Shown in pieces: positions 1 to 8,523 of a stretch of 64,000 nucleotides of DNA. Source of the DNA: Nocardioides aurantiacus (GTDB lineage: Bacteria; Actinomycetota; Actinomycetes; Propionibacteriales; Nocardioidaceae); contig NZ_RKHO01000001.1 of assembly GCF_003752505.1 (NCBI RefSeq), positions 1,798,001-1,862,000 on the forward strand, written 5' to 3'. Both the position numbers and the translations under genes were made by a program. The notes under the pieces were generated by a model. That model did not search any database. It was not told the origin of the DNA and saw only the letters and a program-made list of their open reading frames with translations. Each line of letters starts with the position of its first letter. Position 1 is the first letter of the stretch.

Positions 1-2
1 CC

Positions 3-119
3 GAGGTCCCCGCCGCCGCAGTCATCGACCTGCAGATCCGACATCTGACCATCAGCGGGCGCGAACGAGTCCTAGCGTCCCGCGACGAGCTCCGTGCGCA
101 AATCGAGGGCCGACGCTGA
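3..119 (+). CDS. C-terminal end of an unidentified protein (partial)
   Basis: An open frame runs in from the left edge and stops at TGA 117-119. The 38 visible residues (starting EVPAAAVIDL, ending AQIEGRR) are rich in Arg, Glu and Leu like a normal protein tail. The start lies outside the window. No family can be named from this fragment. Confidence 0.5.
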   Translation, partial: EVPAAAVIDLQIRHLTISGRERVLASRDELRAQIEGRR

Positions 120-203
120 GCGACACGGGCCCGTCGACGCGATGAGCTCCCTCCAGGGCAGTGGCGGGGTCGTCGGACTGCCCCTATGTGACGGCACCGC
201 ACA

Positions 204-746
204 ATGAGCGCCATGGGGAACCCAGACGACGTGCGGCCGACACCCGCAGCCGAGCTCGAGGTCCTGCTCGAGCAGTGGGTCCTTGACGACGGGAACTACC
301 CGCAGTTCAAGGCCCGCCGGACCAAGCGGTTCGCGCTCCAGCTCGACCTAGCGGACTCACACCGGCTCCGCCCCACACCTCATGAGCCCATAGGGGCTTG
401 TCGAACCGGTGGCGTGGCCACCTACGAGATCACCGCCGACGTCGTCCACCACACAGCGGTCGAAGGCCTCGCCGAGGACGACCACGCCGTGGTCCTCGAC
501 TTCGGGCCACGTGCGTACTACTCGGGCCACGACCCAGCCATCGCCCGGCTGCGTGTCGGCGACCGGGTCGCGTTCAAGGCCACGCTGCTCGTCGACCCCT
601 ACGACTACGTCGAGATGTTGGCGCCCCTGGAGGGCTTCCCGGCCCTCGTCCACACGTGGTCCGTCGACCGGCTCCAAGCCGACCATCCGGCCGGCTCCAG
701 AGACGGTTGGCAGGACCAGCCGCGCACGTCCGAGAACAGACGCTAG
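204..746 (+). CDS. hypothetical protein, 180 aa
   Basis: Soluble, acidic-to-neutral protein with no membrane segment or signal peptide. It has well-formed hydrophobic and charged alternation (for example VVLDFGPRAYYSGHD, RVGDRVAFKATLLVDPYDYVEM), unlike the Arg/Pro-rich antisense frames over it. The central part, with DRVAFKATLLVD, could be a small beta-barrel. I do not recognise the family. The start is ATG 204; a second ATG nine bases on is equally possible. Confidence 0.75.
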   Translation: MSAMGNPDDVRPTPAAELEVLLEQWVLDDGNYPQFKARRTKRFALQLDLADSHRLRPTPHEPIGACRTGGVATYEITADVVHHTAVEGLAEDDHAVVLDFGPRAYYSGHDPAIARLRVGDRVAFKATLLVDPYDYVEMLAPLEGFPALVHTWSVDRLQADHPAGSRDGWQDQPRTSENRR

Positions 747-1164
747 CCGTACCTCGACACGACGTACCTCCTCACGTGCACCGACACCGGCGAAGCTCCC
801 ACCCGCCAACGCCGACGCTGACCCGTCTCAGGTCCGCCTCAGCCGAGCACGGTTCCACAGATCGGCGTCCTCCGTGGCCTCGTGACAACCTGCGGCGCAA
901 GTCTCATCTCACCGCCGCGCTTATAGCCACCGCTTCGAGCCCGCTCGCCTCACCGCACCCAGATGGCCCACCACGCCCTCCTGCCTGGACTCCGACTGGG
1001 TTCTCGCCGCTACGCCCCTGACCAAGTGCCAAATCCGAGCGCAGACGCGCCTGTGGCTCGCGGACGCGGCATCTACATCTCCGAGATGGACCTGGGAACC
1101 GTGCAGTGGGAGCGGCCGCGCAGGAACGTGACGCGACGGTCCGTCGGCGGCATCGGCGTCGGAG
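747..1164. other. no convincing gene
   Basis: About 420 bases between a plus-strand and a minus-strand gene that converge here. The open frames present are Arg/Pro/Ser-rich products of high GC. I see no clear hairpin or promoter. Confidence 0.4.
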
Positions 1165-1599
1165 TCACCGCGGTAGTCGCAGGTCCAGGCTGATCCCGTA
1201 GTCGTGCGCCTTCTCGTTCACGACGCGCTGCAGGTGCTCGGGGTGCGCTACGACCTGGTCGAGGACCAGAACAAGGCGTCCTACGTCTGCCGTCGCCGCG
1301 ATGGACTCGACGTCGTCGACCTCAGCGAGACGGGCACGCCCGAGCGTGACCTGCAGGTGCCGGATCAGGTGGTCCAGCACGTCGGGCTCATGGCGGACGA
1401 GCTCAAGGTCGCCACTCTCGATCAGTGGTCGAAAGCGGGTCTCGACCGACGCCGGAAGCGGCCCGCGCCACACCACGACCATCGTGTTCGCCTCGGTGGC
1501 GTACACCTGCTTGGTGTGGCCCTGGAATTCGTGCGACAACAAGTTCTCGAACTCGCCCCAGAACCTGTCGGGCCAAGACTCGTCCTGCCGCTGCTCCAT
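1165..1599 (-). CDS. hypothetical protein, 144 aa
   Basis: Start chosen at ATG 1599 (MEQRQDESWPDRFWGEFENL); a longer frame exists but its first 67 residues look like upstream DNA. The protein is soluble, with YATEANTMVVVWRGPLP followed by a helical acidic part (VRHEPDVLDHLIRHLQ) and ending in LRLPR. A beta-strand then amphipathic helix layout suggests a compact alpha/beta domain. Family not recognised. Confidence 0.75.
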   Translation of the reverse strand: MEQRQDESWPDRFWGEFENLLSHEFQGHTKQVYATEANTMVVVWRGPLPASVETRFRPLIESGDLELVRHEPDVLDHLIRHLQVTLGRARLAEVDDVESIAATADVGRLVLVLDQVVAHPEHLQRVVNEKAHDYGISLDLRLPR

Positions 1600-1781
1600 G
1601 GCCGCCACCGTAGAACGACCCGCTCCCTTGAGTCTGGACAAGCCCGAACCGGTGCGCGCCCGGCCGTGGAACCATGCGCTATGACCACTGGTGACCGAAG
1701 GGCAGGCCGCGTTCCTGACCGTCACCACAGCCTTGGCCATGACCGTGTGGTCTCGGGTCCGGGCACCGAATTGCTCACACG

Positions 1782-2144
1782 GTGGGGATGAGCGCTTCAC
1801 GTCGAGCCGGACGGGTGGGACTCGTCGTAGAGCTGACGGTGTTCCTAGCGGCCGCGGCGTCGTTCCTGCTGTTGCGCTTCGTGCGGGTGCCCGAGGTGGT
1901 CACCGTGGTGCTGTCGCTGGTCTCTCTTCCGGGCATGGCGACTGAGATGTTCCTGCGGTTGACGCTGGGTGCGACCGGCATCTCGACAGTTCTGCCCTAT
2001 GGGGTTGTCGATGCCCTCGTGTTCGGGGCGCCGGCGTGCCTGCAGGGCCTCACCTACGCAGCCCCCCTCCACGTGCTGCGACGTCTTCGCAGCACCTCCC
2101 TCGCACATCCCGCGACATCCCCGGAGCACACGCCAGCCGGCTGA
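1782..2144 (+). CDS. small integral membrane protein, 120 aa
   Basis: Two or three predicted membrane helices: residues about 13-35 (LVVELTVFLAAAASFLLLRF), 38-60 (VVTVVLSLVSLPG) and 72-95 (VLPYGVVDALVFGAP), with a short Arg-rich loop and a polar tail. No catalytic motif is visible. It is followed by two more small membrane-protein genes on the same strand, so it may belong to a loose transcription unit. Confidence 0.65.
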   Translation: MGMSASRRAGRVGLVVELTVFLAAAASFLLLRFVRVPEVVTVVLSLVSLPGMATEMFLRLTLGATGISTVLPYGVVDALVFGAPACLQGLTYAAPLHVLRRLRSTSLAHPATSPEHTPAG

Positions 2145-2200
2145 GGTTCTACGACGTGGGTCCGATCGAACCCCGTTGCCGCTGCGGCACGGCTGGCACC

Positions 2201-2620
2201 ATGCGACACGTGACCCAGCCGCCCACCACACAGGCCACTCCTCCGGCTTCCAGCGCGGAGTCGGCCAGGCCGACTCGCACAGCGGTACTCGCCGTGCTCC
2301 TGGCCGCCGCGGTCCTTGCCGTGGTCGTGGTGGCGCTCAGCCCCCTGGTCGACTCCGTCATGGTCGGTGACCGGGAGGAGCAGCACGACGTCGCCTTCGG
2401 TGCCCCGTTCCCGTGGGTGCGACAGGACCAGCGTGACCTAGAGCCGCCATTGCCGGCGAAGCTGCGTCTGGCCTCACCGCAGGAGCACCCAACCGGCACG
2501 TCGCCAGCAGTGTTCGTCGTCGACGTGGCTGCTGCGTTCACCGTGTTCGCGGCCGCCGGCAGCGCGCTGCTGGTGGCGGTCGCATGCGGGAGGCGCACGC
2601 GACCGGGGCAGATCTCGTGA
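2201..2620 (+). CDS. membrane protein with two helices, 139 aa
   Basis: Start chosen at ATG 2201, where a Thr/Pro/Ser-rich cytoplasmic lead (MRHVTQPPTTQATPPASS) precedes a first helix at about residues 27-48 (AVLAVLLAAAVLAVVVVALS). An extracytoplasmic segment with WVRQDQRDLEPPLPAKLRLA follows, then a second helix near 107-130. Its stop overlaps the GTG of the next gene, indicating translational coupling. Function unknown. Confidence 0.65.
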   Translation: MRHVTQPPTTQATPPASSAESARPTRTAVLAVLLAAAVLAVVVVALSPLVDSVMVGDREEQHDVAFGAPFPWVRQDQRDLEPPLPAKLRLASPQEHPTGTSPAVFVVDVAAAFTVFAAAGSALLVAVACGRRTRPGQIS

Positions 2621-3042
2621 CGTCCGGCGGCCGCTCGCCCACGGACACCGCCGCGGTAGGCGACCAGGGCGACCGGGGCGACCCGGCCACCGGAGACAAG
2701 GCTCCTGCGGTGCGGCGCCTGGTGTGGGTCTCGGGTGCGTTCTTGGTGCTCCAGGTGTTGGCGACGAGCTATAGGCAGAGTGCAGGCACTGCCAGCTGGG
2801 AGACTCTATGGCTTGCCATCATCGCCGTCATGCTGTGGATGACCTACCGACGTCAGAGCCGCGTCGCATGGGCATTCGTCGTGTTCTTCGCCGTCTGTGG
2901 AGCGCTGCTGTACGGCACCGGCACCCCCACGCACCTCGACGACCCCAGATATCCCGTCGCCGCGGTCGCCTACCTGGGTCAAGCGTGGCCCCTACTCACC
3001 GGCACCGTCCGACGACACGTCCGAGACCGACCGCGCCGCTGA
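2617..3042 (+). CDS. membrane protein with three helices, 141 aa
   Basis: The preferred start is GTG 2617, which overlaps the previous stop as GTGA; an upstream ATG at 2584 is less likely. A polar lead of about 35 residues is followed by helices around VWVSGAFLVLQVLATSY, LWLAIIAVMLWMTY and VAWAFVVFFAVCGALLY. Likely co-expressed with the preceding membrane protein and possibly its partner. No known family identified. Confidence 0.65.
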   Translation: MTSGGRSPTDTAAVGDQGDRGDPATGDKAPAVRRLVWVSGAFLVLQVLATSYRQSAGTASWETLWLAIIAVMLWMTYRRQSRVAWAFVVFFAVCGALLYGTGTPTHLDDPRYPVAAVAYLGQAWPLLTGTVRRHVRDRPRR

Positions 3043-3303
3043 GCGCTCCGAGCGCGCCTGTTCGCGGGACACCGTGCGCCGAGGAAGCCGTTGCGGCGCC
3101 CGGGAACCATCCGACGCGAGTACCCGACGTCATGACCGCCCTGAGCCCGAAGGTCAGCGGGTCCCGGCAGCAGGACGGGACGTACCGACCTTGCGGGTGC
3201 CGTTCATCGCGACACGAACCTTCGAATCGTCGCGCACAGCCTCGCAAGCACCTTGACGCGCTCGGCGTGGGGATCACAACGATCCTGGGCTGGCTCAGGC
3301 AGT

Positions 3304-3633
3304 TCATCTTGACGCCTCGGAACCCGTCGCACCAGCGGCCCGCCCACGTTCACGATGCATGGCTCCGCGCCAGCGGCTACGCCTCGATGAGGAGTCCCCC
3401 CCCCCGTCGTAGGTGCCTCGATGTTGCTCAACCACCTCAACGACTGCCCGGGTGAACGCTGCAGCGGACTGGGGGTCTGTTGGGACCACGTGGCAGAACT
3501 CCAAGGCCGACCCGAACAGCCGCTTACGTGCCGTGACGTCAAAACCCAGCTCACTGAGCCGGGCCGCCGCGGAAGCCGCGTCGGACTTGCTGCGGAACGT
3601 CGCGGCGTGGTCGACCGCACGGGGGGACCTCAT
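3304..3633 (-). CDS. RraB-like (ribonuclease E inhibitor) domain protein, C-terminus possibly frame-disrupted
   Basis: Residues 9-75 match the layout of the RraB fold: ATFRSKSDAASAAARLSELG, then FEC/FCHVVPTDP, then AVVEVVEQHRGTYDGGG. RraB homologues modulate RNase E in proteobacteria; in actinomycetes the role is not established. The conserved region ends at a run of ten G (C on the plus strand, 3396-3405). Beyond it the frame continues in Ser/Arg-rich low-quality sequence for about 30 residues. Two fewer G would end the protein after ten residues (GGGLLIEA), which looks more natural. Confidence 0.5.
   Translation of the reverse strand: MRSPRAVDHAATFRSKSDAASAAARLSELGFDVTARKRLFGSALEFCHVVPTDPQSAAAFTRAVVEVVEQHRGTYDGGGDSSSRRSRWRGAMHRERGRAAGATGSEASR
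3396..3405. repeat. homopolymer run of ten C/G
   Basis: Ten consecutive C on the plus strand inside the 3' part of the RraB-like gene. It can slip in replication or be miscounted in sequencing. Each length gives a different C-terminus. Confidence 0.9.
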
Positions 3634-4196
3634 CGTGGTCGCCCAGTGCCAGACGCTGGCTCACCAGTTCCGCCGTCAGGCGCAGCTGACGGTCCAGGTC
3701 ACTCACCGCGACAGCATGTCACTCGGGCTGTGCAAGAGGTCGGGCAACAGAGCTACCCCGCGAGCGGTGGAACAATGCACGCTTGCGGCCATGGACACAG
3801 CGTCACCATCCAGCCCTCCCGCGAGACGCCACTACGTCTTCGCGGTGCGAGGCGAGCTCCCCGTCCCCGAGCACGGTTGGACGATCGCCGTGCACAGCGC
3901 TGGGTGCAACGACAATGACAGCGGCTGTCAACAGACACCCGACTGTCCCCAAGCTCGTACAGCGTTCCTGCATGCCGCCCTCGTTGACTCGGCGGCGCCC
4001 CAGGAACTCCTCCAGCATCGTCGTCGGCAGCACTACCAGGTACGCAGCAGACGGGGTCGCGACCGATCGACCGCCGCGGGCGCTGGTGCCCGCTCGTGCC
4101 CGTCGGCGCACGCTAGTTCGGCCGCTGACCGCCCATGTCCAAGTCAAGACACTCCGTAGACGGCGATGTCAGGGCGAACCGCCGGCAGCGCCTCCG
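3634..4196. other. about 560 bases with no gene I can support
   Basis: Several open frames cross this stretch on both strands. One plus-strand frame from ATG 3791 starts plausibly (RRHYVFAVRGELPVPEHGW) but becomes Arg/Gln-rich within 80 residues. A minus-strand frame has one hydrophobic patch but otherwise poor composition. A degraded gene is possible. Confidence 0.3.
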
Positions 4197-4517
4197 CTAT
4201 CCGCGGCGAGACCGGACCAGCACGGCTGCCGTCATCATGACGAGGACTAGCGTTGCGGCCGCACCCACGACCGAGGAGACGTCCTGCGCGACGCGCACCC
4301 CGTGCGGTACCTCGGCGACCGCGTCGGCAGCCTCGAAGCCCTCACCCCAGAAGAACCAGAAGACGGCGAATGCGACCGCCACCGACGCGGTCAGGACGAC
4401 GACCGGCACCACCACGCCACGCCGGCGCGTCGTTGTCAGCACGATCGCGCAGCACGTCAACGCGACTACCGGGCCAGCGACCGCACCGACGAGGAAGGTC
4501 ACGTCGAGAAACCCCAT
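4197..4517 (-). CDS. membrane protein with three helices, 106 aa
   Basis: Start chosen at ATG 4517 (MGFLDVTFLVGAVAGPVVAL). Helices lie around residues 5-27, 36-58 (VVVPVVVLTASVAVAFAVFW) and 80-100 (VVGAAATLVLVMMTAAVLV), with a Glu/Ala-rich loop between the last two. It ends with the basic tail RSRRG. No recognised family. It is divergent from the ECF cassette to its right. Confidence 0.65.
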   Translation of the reverse strand: MGFLDVTFLVGAVAGPVVALTCCAIVLTTTRRRGVVVPVVVLTASVAVAFAVFWFFWGEGFEAADAVAEVPHGVRVAQDVSSVVGAAATLVLVMMTAAVLVRSRRG

Positions 4518-4734
4518 GCGCCGGACAGTACCGACCGGACCCGACCCACCATCGACTAAGCGCTCGACGCACCTCGAACACCTCGGCGCCCTCGCCGCCC
4601 TCAAATCGAACCCAGGGAAGCAGACCGGTGACCGACACCCAGCCCACGTCACCGGGCGGGCCACCGGCAAGTCCCCGGGATTGGATGTAACGCGCGAACA
4701 CGTCTAGATGACAGCATCTTGTAGAGGAGGAGCC

Positions 4735-5490
4735 GTGGCGCCTACGGACGACAACGTGAGCTGGTGGCAGCCCTGCAGCAACGCCGTCCGAGAGGCCGCC
4801 CCCGCCGTGCCCGCCTTCCACCCTGGCGAGGAGGCGGCGCTTTGGCGCGAGATCACCGCGACCGCCGTCGCGGCCCCCCAGTCTCGATGGGCCCGCTGGC
4901 GGCCCGTCGCGGCCGGCGTCGTTGCGGCCGTGGCCCTCGGTGGCGCAGGCGCGGCAACGGCGAGTGTCATTAGCGCACACACCGGCCGCGGACCGGTCGA
5001 CACCGAGGACGTCGAGCTGGGTGGGCCCGGTGAGCGACTCGACCCCGCCGCCCCGGACTTCGCCGCAGTCCTAGACACGACCACCGCCGACATCGCGTTC
5101 CCCTCGGTGCAGGCGCGTACCCGCGCCCTCGCGTGGGAGACCGACGACCTGTCTTCGGACCCCGAGCCCTCACTCGTGTCAGCTGGCGCAGTACGCCTAT
5201 GGACCTCAGGTCACGCCCTGTGCGCGTGGAGCAACACCTGGGCCGTCGCCCTTCGCGACGGGGACGACGATGCGGCCAAACGCTCCGCAGCCGTCATCCT
5301 GAGCGCCCGCACCTGGCCACCGATCCGCGACACCGACCCAGACCTGGCGAACCAGTCCGAGTTCGCGTGGCTCCCCGACCTCGAACGAGCCGTACGCGAC
5401 CGCGACCCATCGGCGGCAAAGGATGCGCTCAGCACCGACGGGTCGTGCCTGCCCGGACTCGCACCCCAGCTCGGTCTGGGTCCCCGGTGA
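4735..5490 (+). CDS. membrane-anchored protein, candidate anti-sigma factor
   Basis: Start set at GTG 4735 because GAGGAGG lies just upstream; an in-frame ATG at 4708 lacks this. The product is 251 aa: a cytoplasmic region of about 60 residues with Trp and acidic residues (SWWQPCSNAV, EEAALWREI), one membrane helix at about 63-85 (VAAGVVAAVALGGAGAATAS), and an extracytoplasmic domain of 160 residues. The stop overlaps the GTG of the ECF sigma gene, so the two are translationally coupled. Topology and coupling suggest an anti-sigma or sensor role, though no ZAS zinc motif is visible. Confidence 0.7.
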   Translation: MAPTDDNVSWWQPCSNAVREAAPAVPAFHPGEEAALWREITATAVAAPQSRWARWRPVAAGVVAAVALGGAGAATASVISAHTGRGPVDTEDVELGGPGERLDPAAPDFAAVLDTTTADIAFPSVQARTRALAWETDDLSSDPEPSLVSAGAVRLWTSGHALCAWSNTWAVALRDGDDDAAKRSAAVILSARTWPPIRDTDPDLANQSEFAWLPDLERAVRDRDPSAAKDALSTDGSCLPGLAPQLGLGPR

Positions 5491-6050
5491 AACAGACCGC
5501 GACCCGTTCCGACGTGGAGGAGCTCTACCGACGCCACGCCGGTGAGCTCCGTGGCTACCTGCACCGCCGAGGCGGCCCGCCTGGCGCCGACCTCCTCGCA
5601 GACGTGTTCGTCATCGCGCTCCAGCGGATCGACGACCTGCCCGAGCCAGCCATGAGACGGGCCTGGTTGTTCGGCACCGCCCGGCGCCTGCTCCTGGCCT
5701 CGCAGCGCGAAAGCAGGCAACGCCACGAAGCCGAACACCAACACGCCAGATCCGACGGCCCACAGGTGCACAACCTGGTCGACGACCGACCCGACAAGCA
5801 CCTGACAGTCCGGCAGGCGCTCGAGTCGCTGCGCGAACCGGATCGAGAACTCATCAGGCTCACCGAGTGGGAGCAGCTCGGCGTCAGTGAGGCCGCCATG
5901 GTCCTCGGATTGCGCCCCGGCACAGCCCGGGTGCGGCTACACCGGGCACGCCGCACCCTCGCTAGCCACCCGGCTCTCCGGGCGCTGCTCGCATCACGCA
6001 CCGACAACCCTGAGTTGGAACGCGACGACTCGCAACAAGTCCAGACCTGA
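5487..6050 (+). CDS. ECF-family RNA polymerase sigma factor, 187 aa
   Basis: Region 2 is seen at about residues 8-70 (EELYRRHAGELRGYLHRRG, then ADLLADVFVIALQRID, then AWLFGTARRLLLA). Region 4 is at about 110-165 (LGVSEAAMVLGLRPGTARV, then LHRARRTL), the helix-turn-helix for the -35 element. The usual sigma-70 region 2-linker-region 4 order and length fit an ECF sigma factor. The GTG start overlaps the stop of the putative anti-sigma gene (GTGA). Region 2 carries the variant GADLLADVF in place of the common DAEDLxQ motif, so it is a divergent member. Confidence 0.85.
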   Translation: MKQTATRSDVEELYRRHAGELRGYLHRRGGPPGADLLADVFVIALQRIDDLPEPAMRRAWLFGTARRLLLASQRESRQRHEAEHQHARSDGPQVHNLVDDRPDKHLTVRQALESLREPDRELIRLTEWEQLGVSEAAMVLGLRPGTARVRLHRARRTLASHPALRALLASRTDNPELERDDSQQVQT

Positions 6051-6335
6051 CGCAGGGCCGCGGCGGCTCCACCAGCGCACGGGCACGGCGCCGGGACGCG
6101 AACGAGCCGTGCACTGTCCCAGTGTGGCCGAGTTCGTCGCCGACGAGGCACGCGAGGACCTGATCATCCCGCAGCTCCTGCAGCCGCCGCGGCAGCCGAG
6201 CGCTACTCAGAAAGCACGCTCCCGTGTCCCGGCCGCCTGAGGCCATAGATGGCGGACAGGTGAGCCGCGTGATGAGTACTGTGCGGTCGAGCCGGCCCTC
6301 GTGAACCCTTCGGCCCACTTCGGACAACTACCAGT

Positions 6336-6923
6336 GTGATGACGGACCATCAGGACCTCAGCGACGCGGAGCTTTTCGCCGCGTCTGTGGCCACTCCGCG
6401 GCTGTTCGGGGCGGTCTTTGACAGGCACGCACCCGAGATCCTGCGCTACCTGACTCGCCGCGTTGGCCCCCAGGACGCGGAGGACCTGCTCAGTCAGACA
6501 TTTCTCGTGGCGTTGGAGAAACGGGCGAGCTTTGATCAGGGCGCGGAGACGGCCCGTCCGTGGTTGTACGGAATCGCAAGCAACGTGCTCCTACGTCGTC
6601 AGCGCGACGAGGTCCGGTTCCTGCGGGCGCTTGCACGGGTGTCGGGCGAACCGGACGAAGCGAACTTCGAGGAGGCCGCCGCACAACGCGTTGACGCGCG
6701 GTCCGAGTCCGCGGCCCTGGCCGCCGGCCTGGCTTCCCTCTCGCCCGGGGATCGCAACGTGCTCCTGCTCGTGGTGTGGGCCGACCTCTCGCACCAGCAG
6801 ATCTCGCGCGCTCTCGGCATCCCGGTCGGGACCGTGAAGTCCCGTACGCACCGAGCGCGTCAGCAGCTGCGGCGCCACCTAGAACCCTCCACCAGGCTGG
6901 AAAGGACACCCCGACATGGATGA
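6336..6923 (+). CDS. ECF-family RNA polymerase sigma factor, 195 aa
   Basis: Clear sigma-70 region 2 (FGAVFDRHAPEILRYLTRR, DAEDLLSQTFLVALEKR, RPWLYGIASNVLLRR) and region 4 (LSPGDRNVLLLVVWADLSH, ALGIPVGTVKSRTHRAR). A GTG at 6336 is followed immediately by ATG 6339; either may start. The gene overlaps the next one by eight bases. With the two downstream genes it forms a sigma factor, membrane anti-sigma-like protein and secreted protein cassette, next to the other ECF cassette. Confidence 0.92.
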   Translation: MMTDHQDLSDAELFAASVATPRLFGAVFDRHAPEILRYLTRRVGPQDAEDLLSQTFLVALEKRASFDQGAETARPWLYGIASNVLLRRQRDEVRFLRALARVSGEPDEANFEEAAAQRVDARSESAALAAGLASLSPGDRNVLLLVVWADLSHQQISRALGIPVGTVKSRTHRARQQLRRHLEPSTRLERTPRHG

Positions 6924-7752
6924 GCTGGCTCTGCTCGAACGGTTCCGGTCTGACGTCGAGATCGACGCGACCGCCCTGATCCGCGCACGGCGCCGCGTCG
7001 TGCGACGTGCACTCGTCAACGCACCCGGCAGACGCCGTAGGTACCTGTTGGTCACCGCTGCTGCCGCAGCGCTGGCCGTCGCCGTGACTCTTGTAGGCGC
7101 CGTCGGCAACGGCCCGACCGCGACACCCGCAGCAGCTGCGGTCCTTGCACGCGCCGCCGATTCGGCCAGCAGCGGCCGAGAGCCCGCGCCGGGCCAGTAC
7201 CTTCACGTGCGCAAGGTGACCACGCGCTGGTACGACGACGGTCGAGAGACCACGGTCCAGGAACGGTGGATCCCCGGCGATGGAGGCGAGCCGCGCACCT
7301 ACCGAGACTTTGAAGGAGACGTCTACCAGGATGCCTCCCCGGTCCCCGCCATCTACAGCCGACGTGGTCTGTCGACCGAGGCGCTGCTCACTTGGCTGCG
7401 GCGCCCCAGTGGTGACCTGCGTGGTGACGACGCTGCTTACGAACGCGTGGGGGAAGTCCTCGCCTCAGATCTCGCGCCAGTGGATTTTCAGGCCGGCCTG
7501 TTCGACGCCATGCAACACCTCGAAGGCGTCACCGTCGTCGACCAGGACGCGCGCTTCGACGCAGCGGCCGCCGTCATCATCGGTCGCGGCGGGCCGCTCG
7601 AAACCCAATTCGCATTCGACGAGACCTCCGGTCAGTTCATCGGCATGCAGGGTGTCGGAGACCCGGAGAACGGGACCCCGCTTTCGTACAAGACCTCGAG
7701 GACTACGGACGTAGTCAACGGTCTCCCGCGACGTGCCGGAGGAGACCGGTGA
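6916..7752 (+). CDS. CU044_5270-like membrane protein, probable ECF partner
   Basis: The 278-residue protein begins with MDELALLERFRSDVEIDATA, an acidic-basic amphipathic region typical of proteins paired with ECF sigma factors. Then come an Arg-rich stretch (RRVVRRALVNAPGRRRRY), a membrane helix at about 43-63 (LLVTAAAAALAVAVTLVGAV) and an external domain with GQYLHVRKVTTRWY and a repeated DVVN/QGVGDPE region. This layout matches the CU044_5270 family often found after SigE-like factors. It probably holds the sigma factor at the membrane. Coupled to the next gene by a GTGA overlap. Confidence 0.75.
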   Translation: MDELALLERFRSDVEIDATALIRARRRVVRRALVNAPGRRRRYLLVTAAAAALAVAVTLVGAVGNGPTATPAAAAVLARAADSASSGREPAPGQYLHVRKVTTRWYDDGRETTVQERWIPGDGGEPRTYRDFEGDVYQDASPVPAIYSRRGLSTEALLTWLRRPSGDLRGDDAAYERVGEVLASDLAPVDFQAGLFDAMQHLEGVTVVDQDARFDAAAAVIIGRGGPLETQFAFDETSGQFIGMQGVGDPENGTPLSYKTSRTTDVVNGLPRRAGGDR

Positions 7753-8351
7753 CCCCAGGGTGGGCGGCACGGGGGTCGGAGGTCTCGCGGCGTCCCAGCT
7801 TCGGCCCACTGGTAGCTGGCACCACTCCCCCGGCGCAGCCCCACGGATCCGGCGTCAACCGAGCTCAGGGTCGTTCTCATCGAGTGCACCGACGCTGGTT
7901 GGCCCCGGTCGCCGTCGCTATCGTTGCGGCCTCGCTGGCGCTCAGTGGGGGCGCGACGACTGCTGCCGCTCGACTCGGCGTGCCGCCGTTCCAGACCCTG
8001 GAGGGAGGTGTCGCGCGAACCAGTCCTGGCATTCCGGTGACCTACCAGGACCCCGAGGGGCGTCAGGTGGCGTGTCTGGCGTTCATCGAGCACCGGAACC
8101 TGGACGCCCAACAGCGAGCTGCGCTTCGTGGCGTGGCGAGGGATGCGCGCTGGGACGGTTTCGCCGAGCAAGTTCTAGCAGGGCGGGTGTCCCGGGCGGC
8201 CTCGCCCGAGGCCCAACACGAGCAGCTCATCGAGGCGCTCGACCACGAGCTCTGGTCGTCGTCTCGTGTCGCCGTACCTTCGATGGTGTACATGTCGGAG
8301 TCCGACGGCCCAGTATTCAGCGGGTGGTCCTACTCGTGCGACCCCTCGTAG
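7749..8351 (+). CDS. secreted or membrane-anchored hypothetical protein, 200 aa
   Basis: GTG 7749 overlaps the preceding stop. After about 50 basic, disordered residues there is one hydrophobic helix (WLAPVAVAIVAASLALSGGA) that can act as signal or anchor. The external part contains VACLAFIEHRNL, a helical stretch, and the ending YMSESDGPVFSGWSYSCDPS, with Cys residues that could pair outside the cell. It is probably a target or accessory of the ECF cassette. Family unknown. Confidence 0.65.
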   Translation: MTPGWAARGSEVSRRPSFGPLVAGTTPPAQPHGSGVNRAQGRSHRVHRRWLAPVAVAIVAASLALSGGATTAAARLGVPPFQTLEGGVARTSPGIPVTYQDPEGRQVACLAFIEHRNLDAQQRAALRGVARDARWDGFAEQVLAGRVSRAASPEAQHEQLIEALDHELWSSSRVAVPSMVYMSESDGPVFSGWSYSCDPS

Positions 8352-8523
8352 GGGACTGGGCCGTGTCATGACCCCGGCCCTCGAGCCAGCTCGTCCCCTT
8401 CACCTCTGTTGCGCACTCGCAGGTCCTTGCGGCACACGAACGTGTCGTGGGGCTTGATCGTGGCGGGAGGCCGTGGCTCGCGGCACCTCAGCGGCCGTGT
8501 GCACTTGTGCGAGGGTGGCGCGC

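Noticed and set aside
3791-4159. Plus-strand frame starting MDTASPSSPPARRHYVFAVR as a gene
   Set aside because: Only the first 50 residues look like protein; the rest is Arg/Gln-rich and no frame continues the pattern convincingly.
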